From: Lachnospiraceae bacterium
GTDB taxonomy: Bacteria > Bacillota > Clostridia > Lachnospirales > Lachnospiraceae
DNA: 64,000 nt
Assembly: GCA_024685315.1 (NCBI GenBank)
Contig: JAIKVW010000041.1
Span: 31,533-95,532 of the forward strand
Direction of reading: 5' to 3'
Shown: positions 14,763 to 24,470 of the stretch, piece after piece
Position numbering within the stretch: position 1 is the first letter of the stretch
Layout: every line of letters starts with the position of its first letter
Notes under the pieces: generated by a model
Database searches by the model: none
Told to the model about the DNA's origin: nothing
Seen by the model: only the letters and a program-made list of their open reading frames with translations
Position numbers and translations under genes: made by a program

Positions 14763-16622
14763 TTGAATACTAACAGCAGAAGACCGGTCAATCTGTGGAT
14801 GATCATGCTCCTCATGGGCGTTGTCCTCATAGTCCTGAGCAGCCGTTTATCGAATACGAACCTGAACGACTACTCCTACACCGACTTCCAGGAGGATTTC
14901 GGCAGGAGCGGGGATGACATAGACTCCGTCGTGATCCGTCCTAACCGCGAGGCTCCCACGGGCATCGTGGAAGTGACTTTCGAGGGCGGGGACAGCAAAT
15001 ATTTCTACGCGACGGACATAAGTGAAGTTGAATCCTGGCTGATGGAGCAGGGCTTCGACGATTACACCGTGACAGACGTAAGGAACCGTATCTCCTGGTT
15101 CTATTATAACGGGGCGGCCCTTGTCGTAGGTGTCCTCCTCGTCTGGTTCATGTTCTCCTTCATATCCGCGCAGCAGGGCGGCGGAGCCGGCGGAAAGCTC
15201 ATGGACTTCGGAAAGAGCCGCGCGACCCTCGCGACCGACACCAAGGGGATCAATTTCAGCAGCGTCGCCGGGCTTCAGGAGGAAAAGGAAGACCTTTGGG
15301 AGATCGTGGATTTCCTGAAGAACCCGCAGAAATACCTGAGCGTCGGCGCGCGCATACCTACGGGCGTTATACTTACGGGCCCTCCCGGAACCGGCAAGAC
15401 CCTTCTCGCGAAAGCGGTCGCAGGAGAGGCAGGAGTTCCCTTCTTCTCGATCTCCGGATCCGATTTCGTCGAAATGTATGTCGGCGTCGGAGCTTCCCGT
15501 GTGAGGGACATGTTCGAAAATGCTAAAAAGAACGCTCCCTGCATCGTATTCATCGATGAGATAGACGCCGTAGCAAGGCGCAGGGGCACCGGCCTCGGCG
15601 GCGGACACGACGAGCGCGAGCAGACCCTGAACCAGCTTCTTGTAGAGATGGACGGCTTCAAGGCAAATGAAAACATTATAGTAATGGCGGCAACCAACCG
15701 TGCGGATATACTGGATCCTGCTATCCTGAGGCCGGGAAGGTTCGACCGGAAGATCGCGGTAGGCCGTCCCGACGTGAACGGCAGGCGCGAGATCCTGGCC
15801 GTGCACAGCAAGGGCAAACCTCTTGCAGAGGACGTTGACCTTGAAGAGATCGCAAGGACCACCGCGGGCTTTACCGGCGCAGACCTTGAGAACCTTATGA
15901 ATGAAGCTGCCATAGACGCCGCGAAGGCAGGAAGGGGCTTCATTACCCAGGCCGATATCAAAGAATCCTTCGTTAAGGTCGGTATCGGGGCGGAAAAGAA
16001 GAGCAAGATCATTTCCGATAAGGAAAAGAAGATCACGGCCTACCATGAGTCCGGCCACGCGATCCTTTTCCATCTGCTTCCGGACGTCGGGCCCGTATAT
16101 TCCGTCTCTATAATACCTACCGGCCTTGGCGCGGGCGGCTACACCATGCCCCTGCCTGAGAAGGACGAGATGTATTATACGAAGAGCAAGATGCTCCACC
16201 AGATCATGGTTTCCCTGGGCGGGAGGATCGCAGAGCAGTTAATATTTGACGATATAACCACCGGCGCTTCACAGGACATCAAGCAGGCGACCGCGCTTGC
16301 GAGGGCAATGGTGACCGAGTACGGAATGTCCGAGAAGGTCGGCCCCATAAACTACGGCGAGGACAGCGACGAGGTCTTCATCGGCAGGGACCTGGTCCAT
16401 CCGAAGTCATACTCGGAGGACACCGGGAACCTTATCGACAGTGAAGTTAAGCGCATAGTGGATGAGTGCTACGAGGAAGCAAAGAGGATCATTACCGGGA
16501 ACATAGATGTGCTTCATGCCAGCGCAAAGCTCCTTCTGGAGAAGGAAAAGATTACAAGAGAGGAATTCGAGGCGCTGTTTGAGGCTCCCGTTATAGAAGT
16601 TAATGATCAGGAATCCATCTGA
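14763..16622 (+). CDS. ftsH: ATP-dependent zinc metalloprotease FtsH (paralogue 1)
   Basis: A 619-residue membrane AAA+ protease that degrades misfolded membrane proteins and regulators. It has two membrane segments (about 11-28 and 115-135) flanking a small extracytoplasmic domain, Walker A GPPGTGKT (206-213), Walker B IVFIDEID (261-268), the SRH with RPGRFDR and the zinc motif HESGH (428-432). It starts at TTG 14763, with GGAGGT 7 bp upstream. It sits in the conserved tilS-hpt-ftsH position. The last 20 bases overlap the next gene. A second, different FtsH is encoded at 41603-43588. Confidence 0.97.
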   Translation: MNTNSRRPVNLWMIMLLMGVVLIVLSSRLSNTNLNDYSYTDFQEDFGRSGDDIDSVVIRPNREAPTGIVEVTFEGGDSKYFYATDISEVESWLMEQGFDDYTVTDVRNRISWFYYNGAALVVGVLLVWFMFSFISAQQGGGAGGKLMDFGKSRATLATDTKGINFSSVAGLQEEKEDLWEIVDFLKNPQKYLSVGARIPTGVILTGPPGTGKTLLAKAVAGEAGVPFFSISGSDFVEMYVGVGASRVRDMFENAKKNAPCIVFIDEIDAVARRRGTGLGGGHDEREQTLNQLLVEMDGFKANENIIVMAATNRADILDPAILRPGRFDRKIAVGRPDVNGRREILAVHSKGKPLAEDVDLEEIARTTAGFTGADLENLMNEAAIDAAKAGRGFITQADIKESFVKVGIGAEKKSKIISDKEKKITAYHESGHAILFHLLPDVGPVYSVSIIPTGLGAGGYTMPLPEKDEMYYTKSKMLHQIMVSLGGRIAEQLIFDDITTGASQDIKQATALARAMVTEYGMSEKVGPINYGEDSDEVFIGRDLVHPKSYSEDTGNLIDSEVKRIVDECYEEAKRIITGNIDVLHASAKLLLEKEKITREEFEALFEAPVIEVNDQESI

Positions 16623-18732
16623 AACAATTAAGCTGCGGCAGTACCATGTCGGGGCAGGGAGCTTTGACGTAAATCTGCTGTTTTCTGACGGAACAGAATA
16701 TTACCGGAAATATTCGAAAACGGACCGCGGGTGGGACGTGCGGCTGCGGCTGCGCGCCCCTTCCGAGGGCGTGTTCGGCGTTTCGGTCATCACAGAAAGC
16801 GGTGAGGGCTTTGCCATGCACCGCTTTGAAACTGCGGGGAAACTCGCTTATTTCGAGACGGTCATACATTATCCGGAATGCGGAAGGAAATACTGTTTTA
16901 AGATAACAGGGACCGGCAGCGGCGAAGATTCGGGGCAGACGGTCTGGTATCTTAAGGACGGAGTTTCTTATTATCCGGAGGGTGACCGCTTTTTTGTGAT
17001 ACTTCCTGAGCTCTCCGTGCCGGAGTGGGCAAAGGGAGCAGTGATCTACCAGATCTTTACCGACCGCTTCTTTAACGGCGATCCTTCCAATGACGTGACT
17101 GAGGGAGAATATTATTATCTCGGGACCTGCGCGCACAAGGTCTCTGACTGGGATTCCTATCCTGCCTCCGACGATACGCAGCGATTCTACGGCGGCGACA
17201 TCAAGGGGATCTGGGACAAGCTGGACTACCTCCAGGATCTCGGGGTCGAGGTGCTCTACCTTAATCCGATCTTTGTTTCGCCTTCTAATCATAAATACGA
17301 TGCCCAGGACTACGCCTATGTGGATCCTCATTACGGAGTGATAGTGAAGGACGGGGGAGAGCCTCTTCCGGAGGGATGCTCCGACAATTCCCAGGCATCC
17401 CGCTACATAACCCGCGTGGCCTGCGCTGAGAACCTCGAGGCCGGAAACCGCTTCTTCGCAGACTTTGTGAGCGATGTGCACCGCCGCGGCATGAGGATAA
17501 TCCTCGATGGGGTATTTAACCACTGCGGTTCCTTCAATAAATGGCTTGACCGCGAGAAGATCTACCACGGCAAAGAGGGCTATGAGCCCGGTGCGTTTGT
17601 GTCAGCGGAGAGTCCCTACAGAAATTATTTCAATTTCACATCGGAAAACTGGCCCGACAATACTGATTATGAGAAGTGGTGGGGGGTCGCGACGCTCCCG
17701 AAGCTGAACTACGAGGCTTCGGAGGAGCTGTTTAATATTGTCATGGAGACCGGGCGCAAATGGGTGTCCGCTCCATACGGAATAGACGGCTGGAGGCTTG
17801 ATGTCGCGAGGGACGTCGGGCATTCCGAGGAATACAACCATTATTTCTGGAGGAGCTTCCGGAACGCGGTAAAGAGTGCGAACCCTGACACCGTGCTAAT
17901 AGCGGAGGAATACGAAGACCCCTCTGCATGGCTTAATGGCGACCAGTGGGACACGATAATGAACTATCGGGCCTTTATGGAGCCTGTCGGCTGGTACCTC
18001 ACCGGGATAGAGAAGCACAGCGACTATTCGCGGCCCGACCTGAAAAATAATTACGAGGAATTCGCATCTGCGATGAAGCGCGAGATGGCAGCGTTTCATC
18101 ACGAATCGCTTTTCTGTTCCATGAACGAGCTCTCCAATCACGATCATTCCAGGTTCCTCACCAGGACGAACGGAAAGACCGGGAGGACGCGCGAGATGGG
18201 CCCGGAAGCCGCGAACGAAGGAGTTTCCGAGGCGGTAATGCGTGAAGCAGTGTTGATCCAGATGACCTGGCCCGGAAGCCCGGCCGTGTATTACGGAGAC
18301 GAGGCCGGAGTCTGCGGGTGGACTGATCCGGACGACCGCAGGACTTATCCCTGGGGGCATGAAAATCTGAATCTTCTGGAGTTCCACAAGGCCGCGATCG
18401 CGCTCCACAGGGAGCATTCCGCGCTCCGCGCGGGCTCATTTAAGATGCTGGGCGGCGAAGGCGGAGTCATGGCCTACTGCCGGTTCAACCGCGAAGAAAG
18501 CGTGATCGTTGCGATAAATAACGAAGAGTTTGAGGTTTCTGTCGATATCCCCGTAACCGAGGCAGGGGCAGGCAGCAGCGCGGAATATCTCTGCAGGCTT
18601 ATTACCAGCCGGACCGGATTCAGCAGGGATGCCGGATCGTATACCGTTACCGACGGATATCTGCATATAAAAATGCCGCCGCAGTCAGGCGCAGCATTCT
18701 GCAGCGATGCATTAAAAAATGATTCTTATTAA
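16603..18732 (+). CDS. Glycoside hydrolase family 13 enzyme (neopullulanase/cyclomaltodextrinase type)
   Basis: A 709-residue GH13 protein that hydrolyses alpha-glucans or maltodextrins. It has an N-terminal beta domain (about 1-140), then the TIM barrel from [11 protein letters not shown]. Conserved regions: DGVFNHCG (region I), [12 protein letters not shown] with the nucleophile Asp (II), [10 protein letters not shown] with the acid/base Glu (III), and LSNHDHSRF (IV). A C-terminal beta domain follows. There is no signal peptide, so it acts on imported or stored glucan in the cytoplasm. The N-terminal domain and GNP-type loop fit the GH13_20 branch, though subfamily is a guess. It overlaps ftsH by 20 bp, an unusual partner. 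Confidence 0.9.
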   Translation: MIRNPSETIKLRQYHVGAGSFDVNLLFSDGTEYYRKYSKTDRGWDVRLRLRAPSEGVFGVSVITESGEGFAMHRFETAGKLAYFETVIHYPECGRKYCFKITGTGSGEDSGQTVWYLKDGVSYYPEGDRFFVILPELSVPEWAKGAVIYQIFTDRFFNGDPSNDVTEGEYYYLGTCAHKVSDWDSYPASDDTQRFYGGDIKGIWDKLDYLQDLGVEVLYLNPIFVSPSNHKYDAQDYAYVDPHYGVIVKDGGEPLPEGCSDNSQASRYITRVACAENLEAGNRFFADFVSDVHRRGMRIILDGVFNHCGSFNKWLDREKIYHGKEGYEPGAFVSAESPYRNYFNFTSENWPDNTDYEKWWGVATLPKLNYEASEELFNIVMETGRKWVSAPYGIDGWRLDVARDVGHSEEYNHYFWRSFRNAVKSANPDTVLIAEEYEDPSAWLNGDQWDTIMNYRAFMEPVGWYLTGIEKHSDYSRPDLKNNYEEFASAMKREMAAFHHESLFCSMNELSNHDHSRFLTRTNGKTGRTREMGPEAANEGVSEAVMREAVLIQMTWPGSPAVYYGDEAGVCGWTDPDDRRTYPWGHENLNLLEFHKAAIALHREHSALRAGSFKMLGGEGGVMAYCRFNREESVIVAINNEEFEVSVDIPVTEAGAGSSAEYLCRLITSRTGFSRDAGSYTVTDGYLHIKMPPQSGAAFCSDALKNDSY

Positions 18733-18752
18733 AATAGAGAGGAATAGAAAAA

Positions 18753-19106
18753 ATGGAAACAGCAATTGCATGTCACTATGTGACCCCGGCCGACGCCGAC
18801 CACTACAACATTCTTTATTCCGCCCGGGCGGCCGAGTGGATCATCGATTGTGCGACCGTGAAAGCGACGCAGGTTCTGGGGGAGAAGCATTTTGCATTTG
18901 TAGCAATGAAGGACATGTCCTTTAAGAAATCCGTTCCCGTAGGAGCGATCGTGATCCTGGAGGCAAAACTTGCCCAGGCCGGAAGGAGCAGCCTTACGAT
19001 CGACGTATCCATGAACTGCGGAGAGACGGAAGTCCTGACTGCAGCTATAGTATTTGTCTGCATCGATGATAACAGGGATCCGATGCCTCACGGAGTTACG
19101 CTTTAA
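18753..19106 (+). CDS. Hotdog-fold acyl-CoA thioesterase
   Basis: A 117-residue single hotdog domain resembling the YciA/ACOT group: HYVTPADADHYNILYSARAAEWIIDCATVKA, where the Asn-His/Asp region marks the active site, then FVAMKDMSFKKSVPVGAIVILEAKLAQAGRSSLTIDV. It probably hydrolyses an acyl-CoA; chain preference is unknown. A weak AGAGGAAT site precedes the ATG and the gene follows the GH13 gene by 20 bp. Its 3' end overlaps the convergent activase gene by 4 bp. Proximity to the glycyl-radical island may be incidental. Confidence 0.8.
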   Translation: METAIACHYVTPADADHYNILYSARAAEWIIDCATVKATQVLGEKHFAFVAMKDMSFKKSVPVGAIVILEAKLAQAGRSSLTIDVSMNCGETEVLTAAIVFVCIDDNRDPMPHGVTL

Positions 19107-20041
19107 CCGCCGATCTGAACGTCGACACCGTAAGAGGAGACGATGTCCTTCAGCATTTCCATATATGAATTTTCGGGCACGGTGAAGGTGCGGTGAATCA
19201 GCCTCCCGAGGCTTTCTTCCTTCGACTCGCCGAGCCTGTGATAGGGGAGAAGATGTATCTTTACGTCTTCTCCCAGTTCATTTTTAACGAACTTTGCCGT
19301 GGCTGCGATGTTCCCGGTGTCGCCGTTATGATCCGGGACGGTCGGGACGCGGATGATGACCGGGATCCCAAGTTCGTTATTCACGTGCTTAATATTATCC
19401 AGGATCTGCTCGTTGGGGACCCCGGTGAGCTTTTTGTGGATCTCGGAGTTCATGTGTTTTATATCGATGAGGCCGAGGTCGACATACTGGAAGACCTGGT
19501 CTATGACCGCCCTGCTCGCGAAGCAGGTCGTTTCAATCGCGGTGTGGATCCCTTTGTCCTTGGCGGCCTTAAACAGCGCCTCGCAGAAGTCGTGGTGCAC
19601 GAGCGCCTCACCGCCGCTTACGGTCATGCCGCCGCCTGACTCGTCGAGGAAAAGCTTGTCCTTAAGCACTTCGGAAATGATCTCGCCAACGGTCATGTCC
19701 TTGCCCGCAATCTCCCTGGCCTTGGAGGGGCATACGGAAACGCATTTCCCGCAGTTCACGCATTTATCCCTGTCGGTCACCGCGAAAGGCTTGGACTTGC
19801 CGTCGTCGGGGACGAAGATAGAGATCGCTTCATTAGGACACTCGGGGATGCAGAGGCCGCAGGCGGTGCACTTATTTGAGTAGGTCATAAGCTGCGGGTA
19901 GCTTTCGTTTGATTCCGGGTTCGCGCACCAGATGCAGCGTAAAGGGCAGCCCTTCAGGAACACGGTGGTCCTGATCCCGGGACCGTCGTGTATGCAGTAA
20001 GTCTGGATATTAAAAACCGGTGCTGAGATCTCATTATTCAT
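19103..20041 (-). CDS. Glycyl-radical enzyme activase (radical SAM)
   Basis: A 312-residue activase that uses SAM and a 4Fe-4S cluster to place the radical on the partner enzyme's Gly. The radical-SAM CPLRCIWC (Cys 32, 36, 39) is present. It is followed by an inserted pair of ferredoxin clusters (Cys 58/61/64/68 and 94/97/100/104), as in activases of dehydratase/lyase-type enzymes and unlike the short pyruvate formate-lyase activase. SGGEALVHHDF and later strands complete the barrel. It is divergent from the PucR regulator (211-bp gap) and almost certainly serves the glycyl-radical enzyme at 22020. Confidence 0.95.
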   Translation of the reverse strand: MNNEISAPVFNIQTYCIHDGPGIRTTVFLKGCPLRCIWCANPESNESYPQLMTYSNKCTACGLCIPECPNEAISIFVPDDGKSKPFAVTDRDKCVNCGKCVSVCPSKAREIAGKDMTVGEIISEVLKDKLFLDESGGGMTVSGGEALVHHDFCEALFKAAKDKGIHTAIETTCFASRAVIDQVFQYVDLGLIDIKHMNSEIHKKLTGVPNEQILDNIKHVNNELGIPVIIRVPTVPDHNGDTGNIAATAKFVKNELGEDVKIHLLPYHRLGESKEESLGRLIHRTFTVPENSYMEMLKDIVSSYGVDVQIGG

Positions 20042-20077
20042 GTGCCTGCCTCTCTTCTTTTGATCGTATACAAATAA

Positions 20078-20104
20078 TTGACAGCGAAGATTTTATGCTA
20101 TAAT
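20078..20104 (+). promoter_or_regulatory. Promoter of the PucR-type regulator
   Basis: TTGACA (20078-20083) and TATAAT (20099-20104) with a short 15-bp spacer; such a spacer is suboptimal and could suit activation. Confidence 0.55.
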
Positions 20105-20214
20105 ACAGCCATAATAATCATAATCTATATTTATCTTTGATACAAACGCAGCTTCTCTGTATGGAAAAACATGTAGGAAATGCACATCCTAGGCATTCAC
20201 TAATTAAGCAGCGG

Positions 20215-20229
20215 GCATAATTATTATGC
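20215..20229. promoter_or_regulatory. Perfect 15-bp palindrome, candidate operator
   Basis: GCATAAT-T-ATTATGC lies 23 bp upstream of the regulator's start, in its leader. Its symmetry and position suit an autoregulatory binding site, but this is inference. Confidence 0.4.
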
Positions 20230-20252
20230 GGCTGTGCAGCCGGAGGCGGAGT

Positions 20253-21836
20253 ATGGCAGACATTTCTTTTATTATTGATGAGCTTGAGGGCCACGTTCTC
20301 AGGAAACGTGTTCCTGTTCCTATAGTCCATGGGATCAAAGGGATAGTAATGGTCGACGGGACCCAGAAATTCTATCCGGAGTATATTTATGTTGCTGACA
20401 CGGATGCTTACGCACACTGGCTTTGGGAGAATCCGCCTTCAGAAAAAGTCACTCTGTTTACTGCGGGAGATTGCTTCCTTCTGGATCCCCTGTTTAAAAT
20501 GAAATCTTTCAATATCGTAAGTACGGATCTCAGCGTTTTTTCCCTTTACAATATTGTAAACCGGGTGATCATCAAATACCGCGAGTGGAGGAATTCAGTT
20601 GTTGACGACATCGTCAAAGGGAAGAGCATCAGCGAGATGATAGAGGCAGCATCCGAAAGGCTGAACGGATATGTCATTCTCACCAACCCCGGCGGGAAAG
20701 TGATGACATCTTCCGTTAAAGGCACATTTGAAGATCCGCTGACACAGGAGATCATTGACCAGGGATTTACTCCATACAATACCTCTCTGTTCTTCCGCGC
20801 AGAGCTTAAGTCCTGCGGGAAGAGCTATCCGGATCTCATGAAAGGACTTTTCCCGGACAAGGGAGTCACCTACTACCTTAAGAAGATCAGGATTGAGGGG
20901 GGCACTGCTGCGGAGCTCCTGGTCACGCTGCACAGCGCCGATAAAGCCTTCGATACGGAAGCTGCCATAAACGGTTTCGGGAACGTGATAGGCGCGATAC
21001 TTGCAAGGTCTAAGGAGAAATATCTGATCCACAACAAGGCTTTCACAACCCTGCTGCAGGATCTTTCAGACAATAAGCTTGAAAGCGACGCCGAAGTCAG
21101 GAACCGTTTCAGGCTGCTGACCGTCCCGGTGGAAAAATATGTATACTGCGTGATAGCTGATTTTGAGGAAGACGGAGTTTCTGACGAATACATTCTTCAC
21201 CAGCTGGACAGCGTCTTCCCGAACGCCAATATCGCCAAGTGGAACAACCAGTTCGTGATAATGGTCTCCATGCCCACTCACGAATATAACCTGGATCGCA
21301 TAATGGATGTCGAGGCGGTGAACAAGGTGCTGAAGCCTCTTTCGGGAAAGGCTATAGTCAGCTATGCGACCTCGAAATACGACAAGTTCAGGACGATCTA
21401 CAGGCTGACGCACAGGCTTCTGGAGATCATCAAATGCCTTGACGTTACCTCGAATTACGGAAACATCTACAGGTACATGGATTATATGATCTACCTTGAC
21501 ATCGACATGATGGCCAAGACCTACCAGATGGAGATGGGGCATTCGGATATCATCTACATGGCCGACCACGGGATAATAAGTCTGGCTAGGTATGACGCGG
21601 AGCATAAGTCCGGCCTTGTGGACGTGCTGATGAACTATCTCCTGAACGGCTCCAATGTAGCGAAGACCGCGGAGGTCATGTATATGCACCGCAATACGGT
21701 GCTCAACAAGATCAACAGGATCAACAAGATAATAGAGGCCGATCTGTCGGACGGAATGACCCAGCAAAGGCTCCTCTATTCCTGCCAGGTCGTAAAATAT
21801 TATAAAGAAGTAATGGCCAATACCCTGAGGATCTGA
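20253..21836 (+). CDS. PucR/CdaR-type helix-turn-helix regulator of the glycyl-radical locus
   Basis: A 527-residue protein ending in a PucR C-terminal HTH (VAKTAEVMYMHRNTVLNKINRINKIIEADL). The region before it resembles the GGDEF-like middle domain of this family, and the first 200 residues are a putative sensing region without a recognisable name. Such proteins usually activate a neighbouring catabolic operon on binding a small molecule. ATG 20253 has GGAGGCGGA upstream; an earlier ATG at 20226 has no site. It lies between the activase and the enzyme it activates, so it is the prime candidate regulator of both. Confidence 0.85.
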   Translation: MADISFIIDELEGHVLRKRVPVPIVHGIKGIVMVDGTQKFYPEYIYVADTDAYAHWLWENPPSEKVTLFTAGDCFLLDPLFKMKSFNIVSTDLSVFSLYNIVNRVIIKYREWRNSVVDDIVKGKSISEMIEAASERLNGYVILTNPGGKVMTSSVKGTFEDPLTQEIIDQGFTPYNTSLFFRAELKSCGKSYPDLMKGLFPDKGVTYYLKKIRIEGGTAAELLVTLHSADKAFDTEAAINGFGNVIGAILARSKEKYLIHNKAFTTLLQDLSDNKLESDAEVRNRFRLLTVPVEKYVYCVIADFEEDGVSDEYILHQLDSVFPNANIAKWNNQFVIMVSMPTHEYNLDRIMDVEAVNKVLKPLSGKAIVSYATSKYDKFRTIYRLTHRLLEIIKCLDVTSNYGNIYRYMDYMIYLDIDMMAKTYQMEMGHSDIIYMADHGIISLARYDAEHKSGLVDVLMNYLLNGSNVAKTAEVMYMHRNTVLNKINRINKIIEADLSDGMTQQRLLYSCQVVKYYKEVMANTLRI

Positions 21837-21863
21837 TGATCCGGCAAAGACATTAAGGCCTGA

Positions 21864-21918
21864 TGTGATTCCGCACAATTTGGATTTGTCCAAAATGTGC
21901 GGAATCACATTTTTTTTG
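21864..21918 (+). terminator. Terminator of the PucR-type regulator
   Basis: Perfect 14-bp stem TGTGATTCCGCACA/TGTGCGGAATCACA with inner pairing, followed by nine T. It separates the regulator from the enzyme operon. Confidence 0.95.
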
Positions 21919-21933
21919 CCCCGGAATTGATAA

Positions 21934-21963
21934 TTGTTTCACAGACTAAGTGCAGATGATAAT
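21934..21963 (+). promoter_or_regulatory. Probable promoter of the glycyl-radical enzyme operon
   Basis: TTGTTT (21934-21939), 18-bp spacer and GATAAT (21958-21963). It is followed by ATGTT (21962) and AACATGTT (21990-21997), half-sites resembling the PadR operator, but without the N6 spacing. Confidence 0.45.
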
Positions 21964-22019
21964 GTTAGACCAGAAAACCAGTTGAACCCAACATGTTTTT
22001 TAGGAGGTATAAGAACATA

Positions 22020-24431
22020 ATGACAGACCGCGTTGCACGTATGAAAGAAGCACTTCGTATCAACAAGTATCCACTTTGCGTAGAAGTATTCCGGCTTGCC
22101 AATGAGTCTTTAGAGAAGACAGCCGGAGAGCCGATGCTGCTCCGCCGCTCTAAGCTGCATGCCAATATCCTGGACAACATCACGATATTCATTGAACCTG
22201 ATGATCTCCTGTGCGGAAGCGGCGCCTCCAAGCCCTTCGGACTCGAGATGAGCTATGAGTACGGCGTTTGGACCAAGGACGAGGTCGAGAGCCTTAAGAG
22301 CGAGATCTACACCATCACTCCTGAGGATGAAGAAGAGCTTTATAAATTAAATGACCGTTTCGCAGGAAACGCATCAAACAGCAACCTTGTTGAGGAAATG
22401 GGAAAGTCCCTCGGAATGAACGAGCGGCTCTGGCCTTTCATGAAGTCCGGCACCATCCTTCCTCCCTGGAAGGACCGCAAGGGCGGCTCAGGCGGCGGCT
22501 TCGCAATGAGCGGCTACGGCCTTGGCCCCGGCTTCGCGCTTGTTTGCGTTGATTACGCCAAGGTCCTTAACGAAGGCGCAAAGGGAATCATAGCAGAGGC
22601 TAAGGAAAACCTCGCGAACATCCGCTATGAAGAGCCCGACATCATGGAAAAGCGCGATTTCTGGGAAGGCGTTGTGATCGTATTCGAAGCATGGGTACGT
22701 TTCGCGAACCGCTATGCAGATCTCGCTGAGAAGATGGCAGCAGAGGAGAAGGATCCCGCGCGCGCAGCAGAGCTCCTCAAGATGGCAAGGATCTGCCGCA
22801 AGGTTCCCTATGAGCCCGCAGAGACATTCCGCGAGGCCCTTCAGAGCTTCTGGTTCACATTCCTTATGTGCTGCCCGAGCCCTACCACCAGCGCAGGACG
22901 TTTCGACCAGTACATGTATCCTTTCTATAAGAAAGACATCGAAGAAGGCCGCATAACTGATGATGAAGTCCTCGAGCTCCTCGAGATCCTCCGCATCAAG
23001 AACATGAAGCTCAACCGTGTTTCCGGAAAAGCTAACCGCGCAAAGAACGCCGGAATGGCTAAGTGGTACAACTGGACCATCGGCGGCCAGAAGGCTGACG
23101 GAAGCGACGCAACGAACGAGCTCAGCTACCTGCTTCTCGAGGCAGCTGCAGATACGCATATTCCTCATCACACCGTTACCGTACGCGTGCACAAGGGAAC
23201 GCCCCAGAAGCTTATGGTCAAGGCTCTCGAGTGCGTACGCACCGGTATCGGAATGCCTGCATTCGTAGGCGATGACAGCTATATTAACTTCTTTACAAAT
23301 CAGAGCGAGACCAACAGGCTTACGGTCGAGGAAGCCAGAGACTGGTGCTGCACCGGCTGCGTAGACGGCAACGTCCAGGCGCTCACCCGCACCCAGGTAG
23401 CTTGCTTCTTCATCATCCCGCAGGCTATGGACATCGCGCTTCACAACGGCTACTGCCGCTACACTAAAGAAATGGTCGGCAAGGAAGTCGGAGACGTTAC
23501 CGAGATGGAGACCTTTGAAGCGGTCAAGGCAGCAGTCTTCGAAGAGATCCGCCACCTCATGCGCATGGCAAACGAGAGGATCAACGTGGAGATGATCGCA
23601 GAGCGCGACCTCTTCCCGGATGTTTTCCGCTCAAGCCTCATGAAGGACGGCGTCAAGGTCGGCAAGGATATGTACAACCGCCGCTTCGATTTCGAGAACG
23701 GCGCAGTCCTTGGAGCAGTAGGCGCGGTCAATGCCGGCAACGGCCTCTTCGCTATGAACGAGCTTATCTTCAAGCAGAAGAAATATACAATGAAGCAGCT
23801 CATGGAAGCTCTCGACGCTGACTGGGAAGGCTACGAGGAAATGAGAGAAGATTTCAAGTCCCAGCCCAAGTACGGCAACAACGTTCCCGAGGTCGACGAG
23901 CTCGTCGCTGAGATGTACAAGCTTCATTCGGACGTTTGCTACTCACTGCCCTGCGTATACGGCGATTCCCTCAAGCCGAACGCTATTTCGATCTCTGCTC
24001 ATCAGCCGGGCGGCGCAGTTACCGGCGCTACACCCGACGGACGTAAAGGCGGCGAGATCCTTGCGGACGCATCGCTTTCACCCGCACACGGCACCGATAC
24101 CCACGGACCGCTTGCAGTATTCAACAGCGCGATGCATGTAGCACAGGATCCTTATCAGGGCACTCTGATGAACATGAAGTTCGCTCCGGACAACTTAAAG
24201 ACCGAGGCCGATCTGGAGAAGCTCGGCAGCATGGTCAAGACCTACCTCACCCACGGCGGAAAGCACGTACAGTTCAATGTCGTTACCAAGGATGAGATGG
24301 AAGACGCAAAGGTCAGGCCCGACGATCATTCCGAGCTCATCGTACGTGTGGCCGGCTACAGCGCATACTTTACACGCCTCACGCCCGGCATCCAGGACGA
24401 AGTTATCAACCGCGTAAGTCAGGAACTGTAA
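22020..24431 (+). CDS. Glycyl-radical enzyme with atypical active-site loop
   Basis: An 803-residue member of the PFL-like/glycerol-dehydratase superfamily. The C-terminal radical loop RVAGYSAYF (Gly at about 779) and the Cys loop CCTGCVDGN (Cys about 447) are both present, so it should be catalytic after activation. Dehydratases and C-N/C-S lyases such as CutC and glycerol dehydratase carry GCVE; here Glu is Asp and Gly-Asn follows. The usual G-H of the first barrel region is GPGF, and GxGxPxxxND reads GIGMPAFVGDD. So the substrate pocket differs from the named enzymes I know. I chose ATG 22020 (AGGAGG 12 bp upstream). The MatC-like carrier follows by 40 bp. Reaction unknown. Confidence 0.9.
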   Translation: MTDRVARMKEALRINKYPLCVEVFRLANESLEKTAGEPMLLRRSKLHANILDNITIFIEPDDLLCGSGASKPFGLEMSYEYGVWTKDEVESLKSEIYTITPEDEEELYKLNDRFAGNASNSNLVEEMGKSLGMNERLWPFMKSGTILPPWKDRKGGSGGGFAMSGYGLGPGFALVCVDYAKVLNEGAKGIIAEAKENLANIRYEEPDIMEKRDFWEGVVIVFEAWVRFANRYADLAEKMAAEEKDPARAAELLKMARICRKVPYEPAETFREALQSFWFTFLMCCPSPTTSAGRFDQYMYPFYKKDIEEGRITDDEVLELLEILRIKNMKLNRVSGKANRAKNAGMAKWYNWTIGGQKADGSDATNELSYLLLEAAADTHIPHHTVTVRVHKGTPQKLMVKALECVRTGIGMPAFVGDDSYINFFTNQSETNRLTVEEARDWCCTGCVDGNVQALTRTQVACFFIIPQAMDIALHNGYCRYTKEMVGKEVGDVTEMETFEAVKAAVFEEIRHLMRMANERINVEMIAERDLFPDVFRSSLMKDGVKVGKDMYNRRFDFENGAVLGAVGAVNAGNGLFAMNELIFKQKKYTMKQLMEALDADWEGYEEMREDFKSQPKYGNNVPEVDELVAEMYKLHSDVCYSLPCVYGDSLKPNAISISAHQPGGAVTGATPDGRKGGEILADASLSPAHGTDTHGPLAVFNSAMHVAQDPYQGTLMNMKFAPDNLKTEADLEKLGSMVKTYLTHGGKHVQFNVVTKDEMEDAKVRPDDHSELIVRVAGYSAYFTRLTPGIQDEVINRVSQEL

Positions 24432-24470
24432 AGAACAAAAATATGCTTTAATTATAGAGGAGGATCAATT

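Noticed and set aside
14847..16199. Long minus-strand frame of 450 codons inside ftsH1
   Set aside because: It lies opposite a clear FtsH with all motifs, has no ribosome-binding site and reads as low-complexity shadow translation.
21962..22018. ATGTT and AACATGTT half-sites before the glycyl-radical enzyme as a PadR site
   Set aside because: Arms are 16 or more bases apart, not 6, so regulation by PadR is not supported here.
22488..23555. 355-codon minus-strand frame in the glycyl-radical enzyme
   Set aside because: Shadow of a strongly supported enzyme; no ribosome-binding site.
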